64,000 nucleotides of DNA from CAYVHB01 sp964450865 (GTDB lineage: Bacteria; Bacillota; Clostridia; Saccharofermentanales; UBA5734): the NCBI GenBank assembly GCA_964450865.1, contig CAYVHB010000001.1, positions 124,001 to 188,000 of the forward strand, written 5' to 3'. Position 1 is the first letter of the stretch, and the number at the start of each line of letters is the position of its first letter. Position numbers and translations under genes: made by a program. The notes beneath the pieces are model-generated. The model made no database searches. It worked only from the letters and a program-made list of their open reading frames with translations, and was not told where the DNA came from. Positions 29,167-37,381 of this stretch are shown here, one piece after another.

Positions 29167-29556
29167 TCAGCGAACGAGATCACGCCAGTCGAGGTCGCCC
29201 CGGTCGACTGCCAGGACCAGTAATTCGGCAGTGGCGATGTTGGTCGCAACCGGAATGCTGTTTGTATCACAGGCGCGCAGCAGTGAATTGGGGGCATCAT
29301 AGGCGTCGAGCAGAGGATCACGCAGATAAACGACGGCATCGATCTCATTATACATGGCTCGCGAGGCCAGCTGATCCAGGCTGCTGGCAATCTCAGTTGA
29401 CAGGCCAACGACGTTAAGGCGGGATGCATCACGGATCAGGCGGGCTGTATTGATCAGTGAGTACATTTTATGACGACCGAGAATCTGGCTATAAGCAATA
29501 CAGAAATTGACCAGCAGTTCATTTTTGCGATTGTCAGCTAATAGCACGATGTTCAC
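29167..29556 (-). CDS. Methylglyoxal synthase family protein, divergent active site
   Basis: 129 residues from a GTG at 29556 that follows GGGGG by 7 nt; the frame is open to 29595 but the extra residues resemble nothing. Relation to MgsA is clear in the C-terminal half (EIDAVVYLRDPL, LLRACDTNSIPVATNIATAE) and in LVNFCIAYSQILGRH. MgsA converts dihydroxyacetone phosphate to methylglyoxal. Compared with the E. coli enzyme from memory, the N-terminal AHD is ADN, the SGPxGGD loop is STEIASSLD, and the His after the DPL motif is gone, while the DPL Asp remains. The protein may be inactive as an MgsA or have another role. It follows mrdA on the same strand. Confidence 0.7.
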   Translation of the reverse strand: MNIVLLADNRKNELLVNFCIAYSQILGRHKMYSLINTARLIRDASRLNVVGLSTEIASSLDQLASRAMYNEIDAVVYLRDPLLDAYDAPNSLLRACDTNSIPVATNIATAELLVLAVDRGDLDWRDLVR

Positions 29557-29724
29557 GGATATACCCCCCGCCAGACGGAAAACCATATTTTTCATCCCTG
29601 AAGGATGTCGTCATGATATGTCTATTCTATACATCTGAACCAAAAGAAACAAGGGTAAATAAACGCAGCCAGGGCCAGCCGCGCAAACCGACGAAAGGCG
29701 GCGGCGGCGGCCGGACATCCGGAC

Positions 29725-32046
29725 TTACGGCAGGATACCAACATCCTGGATCTGGTCCGGCTGCGGTTTATCCAGGCCAAAATAGGCAGTCAGCAGGTTC
29801 TTGGCAATGTCGATCGTGTTCGATCCCCAGGCGCCTTTTTCAATGATCTGGGCAATGGCAACCTCCGGATTATCGGCCGGTGCATAGCAGATAAAAAGCC
29901 CGTTCGAAGATGATACATCCTCATAACCGGTTTCGGCTGTACCAGTCTTTGCGGCAACCTGGATCGGATAATCCTTGAAGGCCTTGACGGCTGTGCCCTC
30001 CGGATCATGGGCAACCGCAATCATACCCTTGCGCACAGCGGCCAGCGAGGATGCCTTGATGCCAAGCGGAACAGGTACCAGGTCATTGTTGTCTTTGATG
30101 ATGACACCATCGGAACGCGTTATTGTATCAATCACATGCGGGCTCACCCGGTTGCCAGTCGCCAGGGCGCTGACATAAACACCCAGCTGAACGATCGTGA
30201 CGCTGTTGTCAAACTGACCGATCGCTGTCTGGCAAGTATCAGCCGGATACCAGATCTGGTCAGCCGGATTGCTGCGCAGCAGTTTCTTGGTCGTCTTGCT
30301 GGACCGATAACCCCTGGCTTCCCCGGGCAGGTCAATCCCGCTTAATTCTCCGAGCCCAAGGACGCCCGCCCATTTATCAATCGCATCAATACCGGTCATG
30401 ACCCCCAGATGGTAAAAATACATGTTGCATGAGGTTGCCAGGGCCCTCGTCAGGGTCAGGTTGCCATGGCCGCCATTTGGTTTTTCCAGGCAGCGCCATG
30501 GCCAGTTGGCGATGACCTCCCGGCCAACACAGCGGATGGTGCTGCTGGTTGGCGTGATGGCATTGGTTTGCAGCGCGGCAATGGATGTCGCCGCTTTAAA
30601 AGTCGAACCGGGGGCATAAATTTCCATGATTGCCCGATTCATCATGGGTTTGTCTTCCCCATTGGTCAGGTATTCCTCAACCCGTTTGGCAGCCGCCTTG
30701 TCATAGGCCTGGCGGATAAAGTCATTCGGATCATAATCGGGGAAGCTGGCCATGGCCAGGACGGCCCCGGTCCTGACGTTGAGCATGACCACGGCCCCCG
30801 CGTCAGCATCCCCTTTGTTTTTATTGCCCTTGCTGCTGCGGATTTTTTCAATGACCGACTGCAGCGAATCGGCGGCTACTTGCTGGAGATTGGCGTCAAT
30901 GGTCAGGCGGACATCATAACCGGGAATAGGGTCCTTGCCCACAGCCTCGGAAAAAAACGTGCCTTCATCGCCGGCTACAGTCCAGATATTATACGGCTTC
31001 ATGCCGTCCTTTCCTGTCAGATAGCGTTCTGCAGTAGACTCGACACCGGCCTGGCCCACCATCGCATCAGCCGTGTAGCCCAGCGACTTCATGGCATCAT
31101 ACTGACTGGAGGTAATGCGTCCTGTATAGCCGAGCACATGACTGAAAGACCGTGCTTCATCGGTGTAGACGCGTTCCGAATCAAGGCCGCTGATCACACC
31201 CCGGAATCGGTAATTCTGTTCCATGATCTGGTTGATGACTTCAGCCTTGACATCACGGGCCACTTCAAGTGGTGTCCCGTTCAGGAACATCCAGTAATTT
31301 TCAAGGATAATATAGCGCATTTTCATAATCCGGAAAGCATCAGCCTGGCTGTACTGGCGGGCTCTCGCGTTGGGGTCTTCAATCTTGAACTTTTCAAAGA
31401 GCAGATAATCATAAAACACAGCCGGATCTGTCTTGATCAGCTTGTCGTCAAAACCTGGCACAACCCCACCGACAGCTGCTTTCAGGCTGAACAGATTGGT
31501 ATCAGCCTGCCAGTAGACAATCGAGTCCGGAGACTTGACGAAAACCGGTACGCCGCAGTCCAGCCCGGCTCCTTCTTCATGATCACAGCTGTCATGGGAC
31601 AGGTCAAAATACGATGTCAGCTTGCTCTCCCAACGCACATCATTGGCATCAAGAAAACGGGCCAGGTCCAGCAGCATCCGGTTCAGCTCATCATTGTCAA
31701 GACCGGCATATGTCAGGTATAGAACCTGGATGCTGCGTGAATAAGCCAGGGGTATGCCGCTGGCATCGACAATATCGCCACGCAGGGCATGAATGGTCTG
31801 CTGACGCGACACGCCGGTCGTCTCGCTGATCCCGGTTGAAGCCAGTGAATTCAGTTGCAGGACGGCGGTATTATAAAAAATGAGGGCGCCGACCAGGCTG
31901 AAAACCAGGCTGAGTACAGCATAACGACTGCTGAGGTAAATCCGGATCCGGGAAAAGAAGCCAGGATTCACCTCGTGCTGGATGGATTGCCGTCCAGTCT
32001 GCTCGTCAAAGGTAAAATAACCATTCGGTTTCAGATCATTCATCAT
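29725..32046 (-). CDS. mrdA: Penicillin-binding protein 2 (elongation transpeptidase)
   Basis: 773-residue class B penicillin-binding protein that cross-links peptidoglycan during side-wall growth. One transmembrane anchor lies at about 42-65 (YAVLSLVFSLVGALIFYN), then a dimerisation/pedestal domain. The transpeptidase has SxxK in APGSTFKAATS (about 478), SxN in ATSCNMYF (about 540) and KTG in AAKTGTAETG (about 700). A Cys pair in the 155-165 region (DSCDHEEGAGLDC) is unusual. GGAG lies 5 nt before two consecutive ATGs. It stands directly after mreC and mreD, which fits an elongasome role. Confidence 0.93.
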   Translation of the reverse strand: MMNDLKPNGYFTFDEQTGRQSIQHEVNPGFFSRIRIYLSSRYAVLSLVFSLVGALIFYNTAVLQLNSLASTGISETTGVSRQQTIHALRGDIVDASGIPLAYSRSIQVLYLTYAGLDNDELNRMLLDLARFLDANDVRWESKLTSYFDLSHDSCDHEEGAGLDCGVPVFVKSPDSIVYWQADTNLFSLKAAVGGVVPGFDDKLIKTDPAVFYDYLLFEKFKIEDPNARARQYSQADAFRIMKMRYIILENYWMFLNGTPLEVARDVKAEVINQIMEQNYRFRGVISGLDSERVYTDEARSFSHVLGYTGRITSSQYDAMKSLGYTADAMVGQAGVESTAERYLTGKDGMKPYNIWTVAGDEGTFFSEAVGKDPIPGYDVRLTIDANLQQVAADSLQSVIEKIRSSKGNKNKGDADAGAVVMLNVRTGAVLAMASFPDYDPNDFIRQAYDKAAAKRVEEYLTNGEDKPMMNRAIMEIYAPGSTFKAATSIAALQTNAITPTSSTIRCVGREVIANWPWRCLEKPNGGHGNLTLTRALATSCNMYFYHLGVMTGIDAIDKWAGVLGLGELSGIDLPGEARGYRSSKTTKKLLRSNPADQIWYPADTCQTAIGQFDNSVTIVQLGVYVSALATGNRVSPHVIDTITRSDGVIIKDNNDLVPVPLGIKASSLAAVRKGMIAVAHDPEGTAVKAFKDYPIQVAAKTGTAETGYEDVSSSNGLFICYAPADNPEVAIAQIIEKGAWGSNTIDIAKNLLTAYFGLDKPQPDQIQDVGILP

Positions 32047-32094
32047 CTTGTCTCCAGAAACAGAAGGCCGGTCACCGGCAGCATTTCAGTACAA

Positions 32095-32673
32095 TCACCA
32101 GCTGCCGTCCCCGGTCAGGGTCGCTTCCATGTCGTCCCGGTTATTGTTGCGGTCGTAGGGGCCCGCATATCTCAGCAAGAAAAGGAGCGGAATCGCGGCC
32201 AGGATATTGATGAGCAGCTGAGCCGGCAAGTTCAGGGCAAACAGCTGCAAAACATGCCAGAAGCCAGGGATCTGGTCCGGCAGCATGGGCAATAACCAGG
32301 ACAGCACGGCAATGATCAGCTGGTATAAAATCGTGATCAGACCAGTCTGGGCCAGGCCAACAAATACATTGCGGCGGAAATGGCCGCGGAACATCCCCCA
32401 GGACAAGATGGCGGCATACATGCACAACAGCATCCCCAGGCCAAGGGAACGCCCCGCCAGCATGTCACGCATGAAACCAGCCAGCAAACCGACCAGGATC
32501 CCGTCCTTCAGTCCATACAGATAACCGGTCAGCACAGCCAGGATCAGGGTCAAATCCGGGCGGGCGCCCCAGAAAGCAAGTCCAGGCGGCAGTATTGTCT
32601 GCAAAATGGCCAGGCTGATGGCATAGAGCAGATAAACCAGGATGCGGCGCGTTTTATTGCCCCACTGTCTCAT
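32095..32673 (-). CDS. mreD: Rod shape-determining protein MreD
   Basis: 192-residue integral membrane protein with five or six hydrophobic helices. The segment LTLILAVLTGYLYGLKDGILVGLLAGFMRDMLAG is the conserved MreD core. It is the membrane partner of MreC and PBP2 in the elongation complex. An AAGGG sequence precedes the ATG, which lies three nucleotides after the mreC stop. No mreB is found in this locus (see findings). Confidence 0.9.
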   Translation of the reverse strand: MRQWGNKTRRILVYLLYAISLAILQTILPPGLAFWGARPDLTLILAVLTGYLYGLKDGILVGLLAGFMRDMLAGRSLGLGMLLCMYAAILSWGMFRGHFRRNVFVGLAQTGLITILYQLIIAVLSWLLPMLPDQIPGFWHVLQLFALNLPAQLLINILAAIPLLFLLRYAGPYDRNNNRDDMEATLTGDGSW

Positions 32674-32676
32674 GGC

Positions 32677-33525
32677 TTAGCGACCCTTCATGACAAACAG
32701 GACCGACAGGTTCTGCAGCTCGGCAGCTGGCTGGAGCACGGCCTGACGCAAGAGGAGCACCGGGTTGTCGCGGATTTCAATAATCCGGCCGATCACAATT
32801 CCTGCCGGAAAGAGTCCGCCCAGGCCACTGGTAACCAGCTGGTCGCCCACGTGCAAGCTGGCATTGACCGGGATCTGATCAACCAGACACAATCCGCGCG
32901 CCTTCAGGTCGAGATCGCCGTGAACCCGCATCAGGGCCCCGTTTACAGCGTTAACCTTGCCACTGACAGCAAAGCCCTCATGCGTAACGGGCAATATTTT
33001 AGCCGATGAAACATCAGTTGACAAAATCCGGCCGATCAGCTGGGACTGGGCATCAACCACGGCGTAGGATTCGGTCTCGGTCACAACCAGGCCGTCACGA
33101 CTGCCCAGATCAATCCGCAAGACGTCAAACCAGGAACCAATCTCACGGGTCATGACCCGTCCACCGATTATTTCATAGCGATCGTAATTATCCTTCAGCT
33201 GCAAGGCTGATTTTAATTCTTCATATTGACGCCCGGCCTCGGCCAGCTGGGCGATCTGGTTTTTCAGGCTGGCGTTCTCCAGGTGCAAAGTCTGATTCTC
33301 GGCCCGGATCCGCATACCATCCGTCAGCGATTCAAAAAAACCGCTGACGCCATCGACGACGGTCCGTACGCCCTGCTGGACCGGCTCGAGAATACGTGAA
33401 AATGGGCTGGTCAGCTGGCTAAGCGGACTGCCCGGGAGAGATGAAAGCATAATCAGGGCCAATAACGCCAGAGTCGTTAAAACTATCGTAAAAATCCGGT
33501 TGCGCATTCCTTCAGGCAAAATCAA
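32677..33525 (-). CDS. mreC: Rod shape-determining protein MreC
   Basis: About 280 residues: a single N-terminal transmembrane helix (IFTIVLTTLALLALIMLSSL), a coiled coil (about 75-110) and a beta-rich periplasmic-side domain with the conserved IGRILSTDVSSAKILPVTH and DQLVTSGLGGLFPAGIVIG. It links PBP2 to the rest of the elongasome. The start is ambiguous: TTG at 33525, TTG at 33519 or ATG at 33507; AGGAG at about 33535 favours a TTG. It is followed closely by mreD. Confidence 0.92.
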   Translation of the reverse strand: MILPEGMRNRIFTIVLTTLALLALIMLSSLPGSPLSQLTSPFSRILEPVQQGVRTVVDGVSGFFESLTDGMRIRAENQTLHLENASLKNQIAQLAEAGRQYEELKSALQLKDNYDRYEIIGGRVMTREIGSWFDVLRIDLGSRDGLVVTETESYAVVDAQSQLIGRILSTDVSSAKILPVTHEGFAVSGKVNAVNGALMRVHGDLDLKARGLCLVDQIPVNASLHVGDQLVTSGLGGLFPAGIVIGRIIEIRDNPVLLLRQAVLQPAAELQNLSVLFVMKGR

Positions 33526-33693
33526 ACACTCCTAGTACGTGATCACTTCATCATAACTCAAAACCATCAGGCAGGCAAATCACCGGCGTCAGGCGTTCAG
33601 GCAACTCTGAATGGACCGGTCAGCCGCCAGCCCGGCGTTCAGGGGCACCAGACCGGCATCCGATACCGGGTCCAGGATCCTGGCTGCCAAAAA

Positions 33694-34698
33694 TCAAATC
33701 AGTCCTTGCTGTTTGAGACTGACTGAGCCGCCACTGGCGATAACCAGATGATCCATTACCCGGACCCCCATCATTTCTCCCATCTCGATAAAGCGGCGGG
33801 TTGTTTCAATATCTTCCTGGCTGGGTGAACCGTCCCCGCTGGGATGATTATGAGCCAGGATCAATGCCGCGGCATTGGCTTTGACCGCTTCCCGGAACAC
33901 ATCGCGCGGATAGACCACGGAAGCAGACAGGCTGCCGGTAGCGATCCGGCTGATCCGGATGACCCGGTTGCGAATATCCAGGAAAATTGCGCGCAGTTCT
34001 TCACGTGGCAGATATTGCATGTCACCTTCAAGCAAGGCTATTGCATCTGGCGGGGTCCTGATCAGTTGTTTCTCCGGCTGGCGCCCAGCCAGGACCAGAC
34101 GGCTGCCCAACTCAAGCGCAGCCTTGATCTGAATGGCTTTCACCTGGCCAATGCCCGGTCGACTGCACAATTCTTCGAGACTGGCATCATGAAGATGACG
34201 CAGGCCTGTTTGTTGCTGATCACCATCGCTGACGGCAATCAGCAACTGCTGGGTCATCGCCAGGGCTGTCTCATGCCGGCGGCCGCTGCGGACGATGATG
34301 GCCAGCAATTCTGCATCGGAAAGCTGGGTGGCGCCAAGGCGCATACACTTTTCATAAGGCTGGTCGGCTATGGGTAATGCTTTCATGGTCAGATTCAGCC
34401 TGTCACTGCCTGCAGCTGACTGAACTGGCGTGTGTTCAGGTTCGCTGTCGGGTTCACTGATGTGCACAGTTACATGCTTGCCACACTGTTCATCAGCGGA
34501 TGCGCCGGCCTCAGCGGATACGCTGGACTGCCTGTCACCGGGTACGCCGACCGATGTTGCGCCGGATGCGCTGGCAGACCGGGGCTTCTGAAAATGCCGG
34601 CCCGGTCGGACGAACTCATAGCAAATCGACCGGGACTCGTGGTAACTGGTTTGCGACTCGTGGCAAATAGACCGGGATGATTTTCTGGCTCGGGGCAT
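33694..34698 (-). CDS. radC: RadC family JAB-domain protein with long N-terminal extension
   Basis: 334 residues. The RadC part starts near residue 104 (MKALPIADQPYEKCMRLGATQLSDAELLAI), with a helix-hairpin-helix (SRPGIGQVKAIQIKAALELG) and the JAB metalloprotease-like motif AHNHPSGDGSPSQED near the end. Despite the name, a role in DNA repair is not established for RadC. The start ATG at 34698 has GAGGAG 6 nt upstream, so the 103-residue extension is probably translated; it is Ser-rich, has repeated CHES/YHES-type units and no recognisable fold. It lies between maf and mreC, the usual place. Confidence 0.9.
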   Translation of the reverse strand: MPRARKSSRSICHESQTSYHESRSICYEFVRPGRHFQKPRSASASGATSVGVPGDRQSSVSAEAGASADEQCGKHVTVHISEPDSEPEHTPVQSAAGSDRLNLTMKALPIADQPYEKCMRLGATQLSDAELLAIIVRSGRRHETALAMTQQLLIAVSDGDQQQTGLRHLHDASLEELCSRPGIGQVKAIQIKAALELGSRLVLAGRQPEKQLIRTPPDAIALLEGDMQYLPREELRAIFLDIRNRVIRISRIATGSLSASVVYPRDVFREAVKANAAALILAHNHPSGDGSPSQEDIETTRRFIEMGEMMGVRVMDHLVIASGGSVSLKQQGLI

Positions 34699-34730
34699 AG
34701 ACGTCTCCTCTCAATAAAGAGGAACGCCGA

Positions 34731-35435
34731 TTACCAGGGCAATAAACGGGAACCCAGATGATTCAAAGGAAAAGCCTGGGCGGCCTGGGCGTAAAGTGCC
34801 AGCAGCCGGTGAATCGGCAATCCCATGACATTGTAATAGCAGCCATCAATGGCCTCGACCAGGGCGCTGCCATAACCCTGGATGCCATAAGCGCCGGCTT
34901 TATCGAATGGTTCACCGGTCCGGATATACCATTGAATCTGGGCCTCGCTCAGCAGGGCAAAGCGAACACCGGTTATTTCCACGGCCGTGAACATCCGGTT
35001 TTCCTGACCCAGCCGGACCTGCAGGGCGACGCCGGTAAACACCTGATGCGTCCGGCCGGATAACTGCCGCAGCATCTGGGCAGCCTTCGCTGCTGAATCA
35101 GGTTTACCCAGCAGCTCATCATCAAGCACGACCAGGGTATCGGCAGCAATTGCCGCAAATTCCGGTGGCAATTGCTGCTGGTCAGCCAGGGCGGCCAGCT
35201 TCGCGGCCGGCAAAGCCAGGGCGGCCTGATGAGGCAGGCCGGCCAGCTGGCCTTGTTTTGCGGCCGTTACTTGCAGCTGATTGATCAGGAAGGCCTCATC
35301 CAGGCGCGGCACCTGGATCGAGAATCCATCCTCACCGTGAAAGCGGCTGAGCAGTTCACGACGCCGTGGTGATGCTGAAGCCAGAATCAGGGGTAATGAA
35401 GGCACCAGCTGGCCAGGCTGATCAGAAGTCAGCAC
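34731..35435 (-). CDS. maf: Maf family nucleoside triphosphate pyrophosphatase
   Basis: 234 residues. Maf motifs are the N-terminal LILASASPRRRELLSRF, the central AAKLAALA and AADTLVVLDDELLGKP, LSGRTHQVFTGVAL, and FDKAGAYGIQGYGSALVEAIDGCYYNVMGLPIH. These enzymes hydrolyse dTTP, UTP or modified nucleotides to monophosphates to sanitise the pool. The gene starts at a GTG (35435), overlapping the asnS stop by 14 nt. There is no separate ribosome site, so coupling to asnS is likely. radC follows 33 nt downstream. Confidence 0.92.
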   Translation of the reverse strand: MLTSDQPGQLVPSLPLILASASPRRRELLSRFHGEDGFSIQVPRLDEAFLINQLQVTAAKQGQLAGLPHQAALALPAAKLAALADQQQLPPEFAAIAADTLVVLDDELLGKPDSAAKAAQMLRQLSGRTHQVFTGVALQVRLGQENRMFTAVEITGVRFALLSEAQIQWYIRTGEPFDKAGAYGIQGYGSALVEAIDGCYYNVMGLPIHRLLALYAQAAQAFPLNHLGSRLLPW

Positions 35436-36819
35436 TGCCAGTCGTCCGCGGATAGGGAATCACGTCACGGATATTGGGTACGCCAGTCAAGTACATGATC
35501 AGGCGCTCAAAACCGAGCCCGAATCCGGCATGGCGGACCGAACCGTATTTACGCAATTCCAGATACCACCAGTAGTCTGCCTCGCGCAAATCCAGCTCAG
35601 CCATTCGCTGCTGCAATTTCTCCAGGCTGTCTTCACGCTGGCTGCCGCCGATAATCTCACCAACCCCTGGTACCAGACAATCCATGGCCGCTACCGTTTT
35701 TCCGTCATCATTCAGTTTCATATAGAAAGCCTTGATGTCCTTGGGATAATTGATCACAAAAATCGGCTTCTGGAAAATGACCTCGGTCAGATAACGCTCA
35801 TGCTCAGTCTGCAGATCGCAGCCCCAGGAGACCGGGTATTCAAAGCGGTCCTTGACCTGGCCGAGCAGGTCAATGGCCTCGGTGTAAGTCACGACCCCAA
35901 AGTCATGACCGATCACATTCTGCAGGCGATCGAGCAGTCCCTTATCAACGAAGCTGTTGAAAAAGGTCATTTCTTCCGGGCACTCCGCCAGGACGGCCCG
36001 GATAATGAACTTGATCATGGCCTCGGCCAGCTGCATATCATCCTGCAGATCGGCAAAGGCGATTTCTGGTTCGATCATCCAGAACTCGGCGGCGTGCTTG
36101 ACTGTATTGGAATTTTCAGCCCGGAAAGTCGGGCCGAAGGTATAGATATTCTTGAACGCCAGGGCAAAGGTCTCGCCGGACAGCTGGCCGCTGACCGTCA
36201 GATTGGTGGCCCGGCCGAAGAAATCCTGGCTGAAGTCAATACTGCCATCTGGCAGGCGCGGCGGATTCTTGAGATCGAGCGTGGTGACCGCAAACATCTG
36301 GCCGGCCCCTTCGGCATCGCTGCCGGTAATGATCGGGGTATGGACGTAGACAAATTCGCGTTCCATGAAAAAACGGTGGATCGCAAAAGCCGCAACCGAG
36401 CGAACCCGGTAGACGGCCGACAGCAGGTTGGTCCGCGGCCGCAGATGGGCGATGCTGCGCAAGAATTCCGGGCTGTGCCGCTTGGGCTGCAGCGGATAAT
36501 CCGGTGGACAGCGGCCCTCAACAGTAACCGCTGTTGCCTTGAGTTCAAAAGGCTGCTTGGCACCGGGCGTCAGGACAAGCTGTCCGGTCACCAGAATCGC
36601 CGAGCCATTGCCCAGATGGGCAATTTCATCATAGTTGTCAAGGCTATCGCGTTCAAACACAACTTGCAGATTCGAAAAAAACGTGCCATCGTTGAGGCTG
36701 ATAAAACCAAATTGCTTCTGGTCACGAATCGTCCGGATCCAGCCTGCTACCGTGATGGCCTGGTGTTCATAGGTTTGCGGGTTACGAAATAGCGCCCGAA
36801 CCGAGATTGTAGCAATCAT
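35422..36819 (-). CDS. asnS: Asparaginyl-tRNA synthetase
   Basis: 465 residues, class IIb synthetase with an N-terminal OB fold (ITVAGWIRTIRDQKQFGFISLNDGT). The core has the FRAENSNTVKHAAEFWMIEPEIAF motif 2 region and GFGLGFERLIMYLTGVPNIRDVIPYPRT motif 3, both characteristic of AsnRS. The ATG at 36819 follows GGGAGG by 6 nt, and overlaps the stop of the SEC-C gene by four bases (ATGA). The C terminus overlaps maf. Confidence 0.96.
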   Translation of the reverse strand: MIATISVRALFRNPQTYEHQAITVAGWIRTIRDQKQFGFISLNDGTFFSNLQVVFERDSLDNYDEIAHLGNGSAILVTGQLVLTPGAKQPFELKATAVTVEGRCPPDYPLQPKRHSPEFLRSIAHLRPRTNLLSAVYRVRSVAAFAIHRFFMEREFVYVHTPIITGSDAEGAGQMFAVTTLDLKNPPRLPDGSIDFSQDFFGRATNLTVSGQLSGETFALAFKNIYTFGPTFRAENSNTVKHAAEFWMIEPEIAFADLQDDMQLAEAMIKFIIRAVLAECPEEMTFFNSFVDKGLLDRLQNVIGHDFGVVTYTEAIDLLGQVKDRFEYPVSWGCDLQTEHERYLTEVIFQKPIFVINYPKDIKAFYMKLNDDGKTVAAMDCLVPGVGEIIGGSQREDSLEKLQQRMAELDLREADYWWYLELRKYGSVRHAGFGLGFERLIMYLTGVPNIRDVIPYPRTTGSADF

Positions 36820-37346
36820 GTCAGTCCTCCCTGGTTCTTGCCGCAACAAGCCTTGTACTTCTTGCCGCTGCCACACGGACAGGGGTCATTGCGGCCCACT
36901 TTCTCACGGCGGACAGTCCTCGACTGCCGATAGGACTTGGCCAGCCCGTCGCGGCGCACCTGGCTCAGGCAACGGTCCCAGCTGGCCAGGTTATAAAGCC
37001 AGTCGGCCCCAACCTCATGCATGCGCCAGTAGAGCTTCTCAAAGTCAATCGCCAGATCCAGCTGCGTGTCATCATCAATCTGGTCGATGCTCTCCCGGAA
37101 TGTTTCTGGCGACTCAAGGCCGGGTGTCAGGCCATCCAGGATGGCCAGGAACAGGTCCATCTGACCGGCCAGGCCGAATTCAGCAGCCAGATCCGCTGCC
37201 CGGCCCCTGATGGCGGAACGGCCCTGGCCCAGCAGCTGGTCATAAAAGGCTGTTTCAAGGTCATAATACTGCTTCAGATAGGCTTCATTCGCTTTCGGAT
37301 CGCTTTTATCTTCACTGCGTGTCACCCATTGGGAATAGTAACTCAT
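36816..37346 (-). CDS. SEC-C motif protein of unknown function
   Basis: 176-residue soluble protein. The N-terminal 150 residues are helical and acidic, with no recognised domain except patterns such as DDDTQLDLAIDFEKLYWRMHEVGADWLYNL. The C terminus ends with VGRNDPCPCGSGKKYKACCG, the zinc-binding SEC-C motif also present in SecA, which usually binds SecB or ribosomes. The gene has G-rich sequence before its ATG and its stop overlaps the asnS start. Function unknown; a role near ribosomes is only suggested by the motif. Confidence 0.8.
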   Translation of the reverse strand: MSYYSQWVTRSEDKSDPKANEAYLKQYYDLETAFYDQLLGQGRSAIRGRAADLAAEFGLAGQMDLFLAILDGLTPGLESPETFRESIDQIDDDTQLDLAIDFEKLYWRMHEVGADWLYNLASWDRCLSQVRRDGLAKSYRQSRTVRREKVGRNDPCPCGSGKKYKACCGKNQGGLT

Positions 37347-37381
37347 TTTTGTATGGCCCCCCTTTGCGCCAGTTGTGCCGG

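Noticed and set aside
35530..36792. 420-codon frame opposite asnS, and a similar one (30466-31722) opposite mrdA
   Set aside because: Shadows of well-supported genes; no ribosome binding sites or recognisable motifs.
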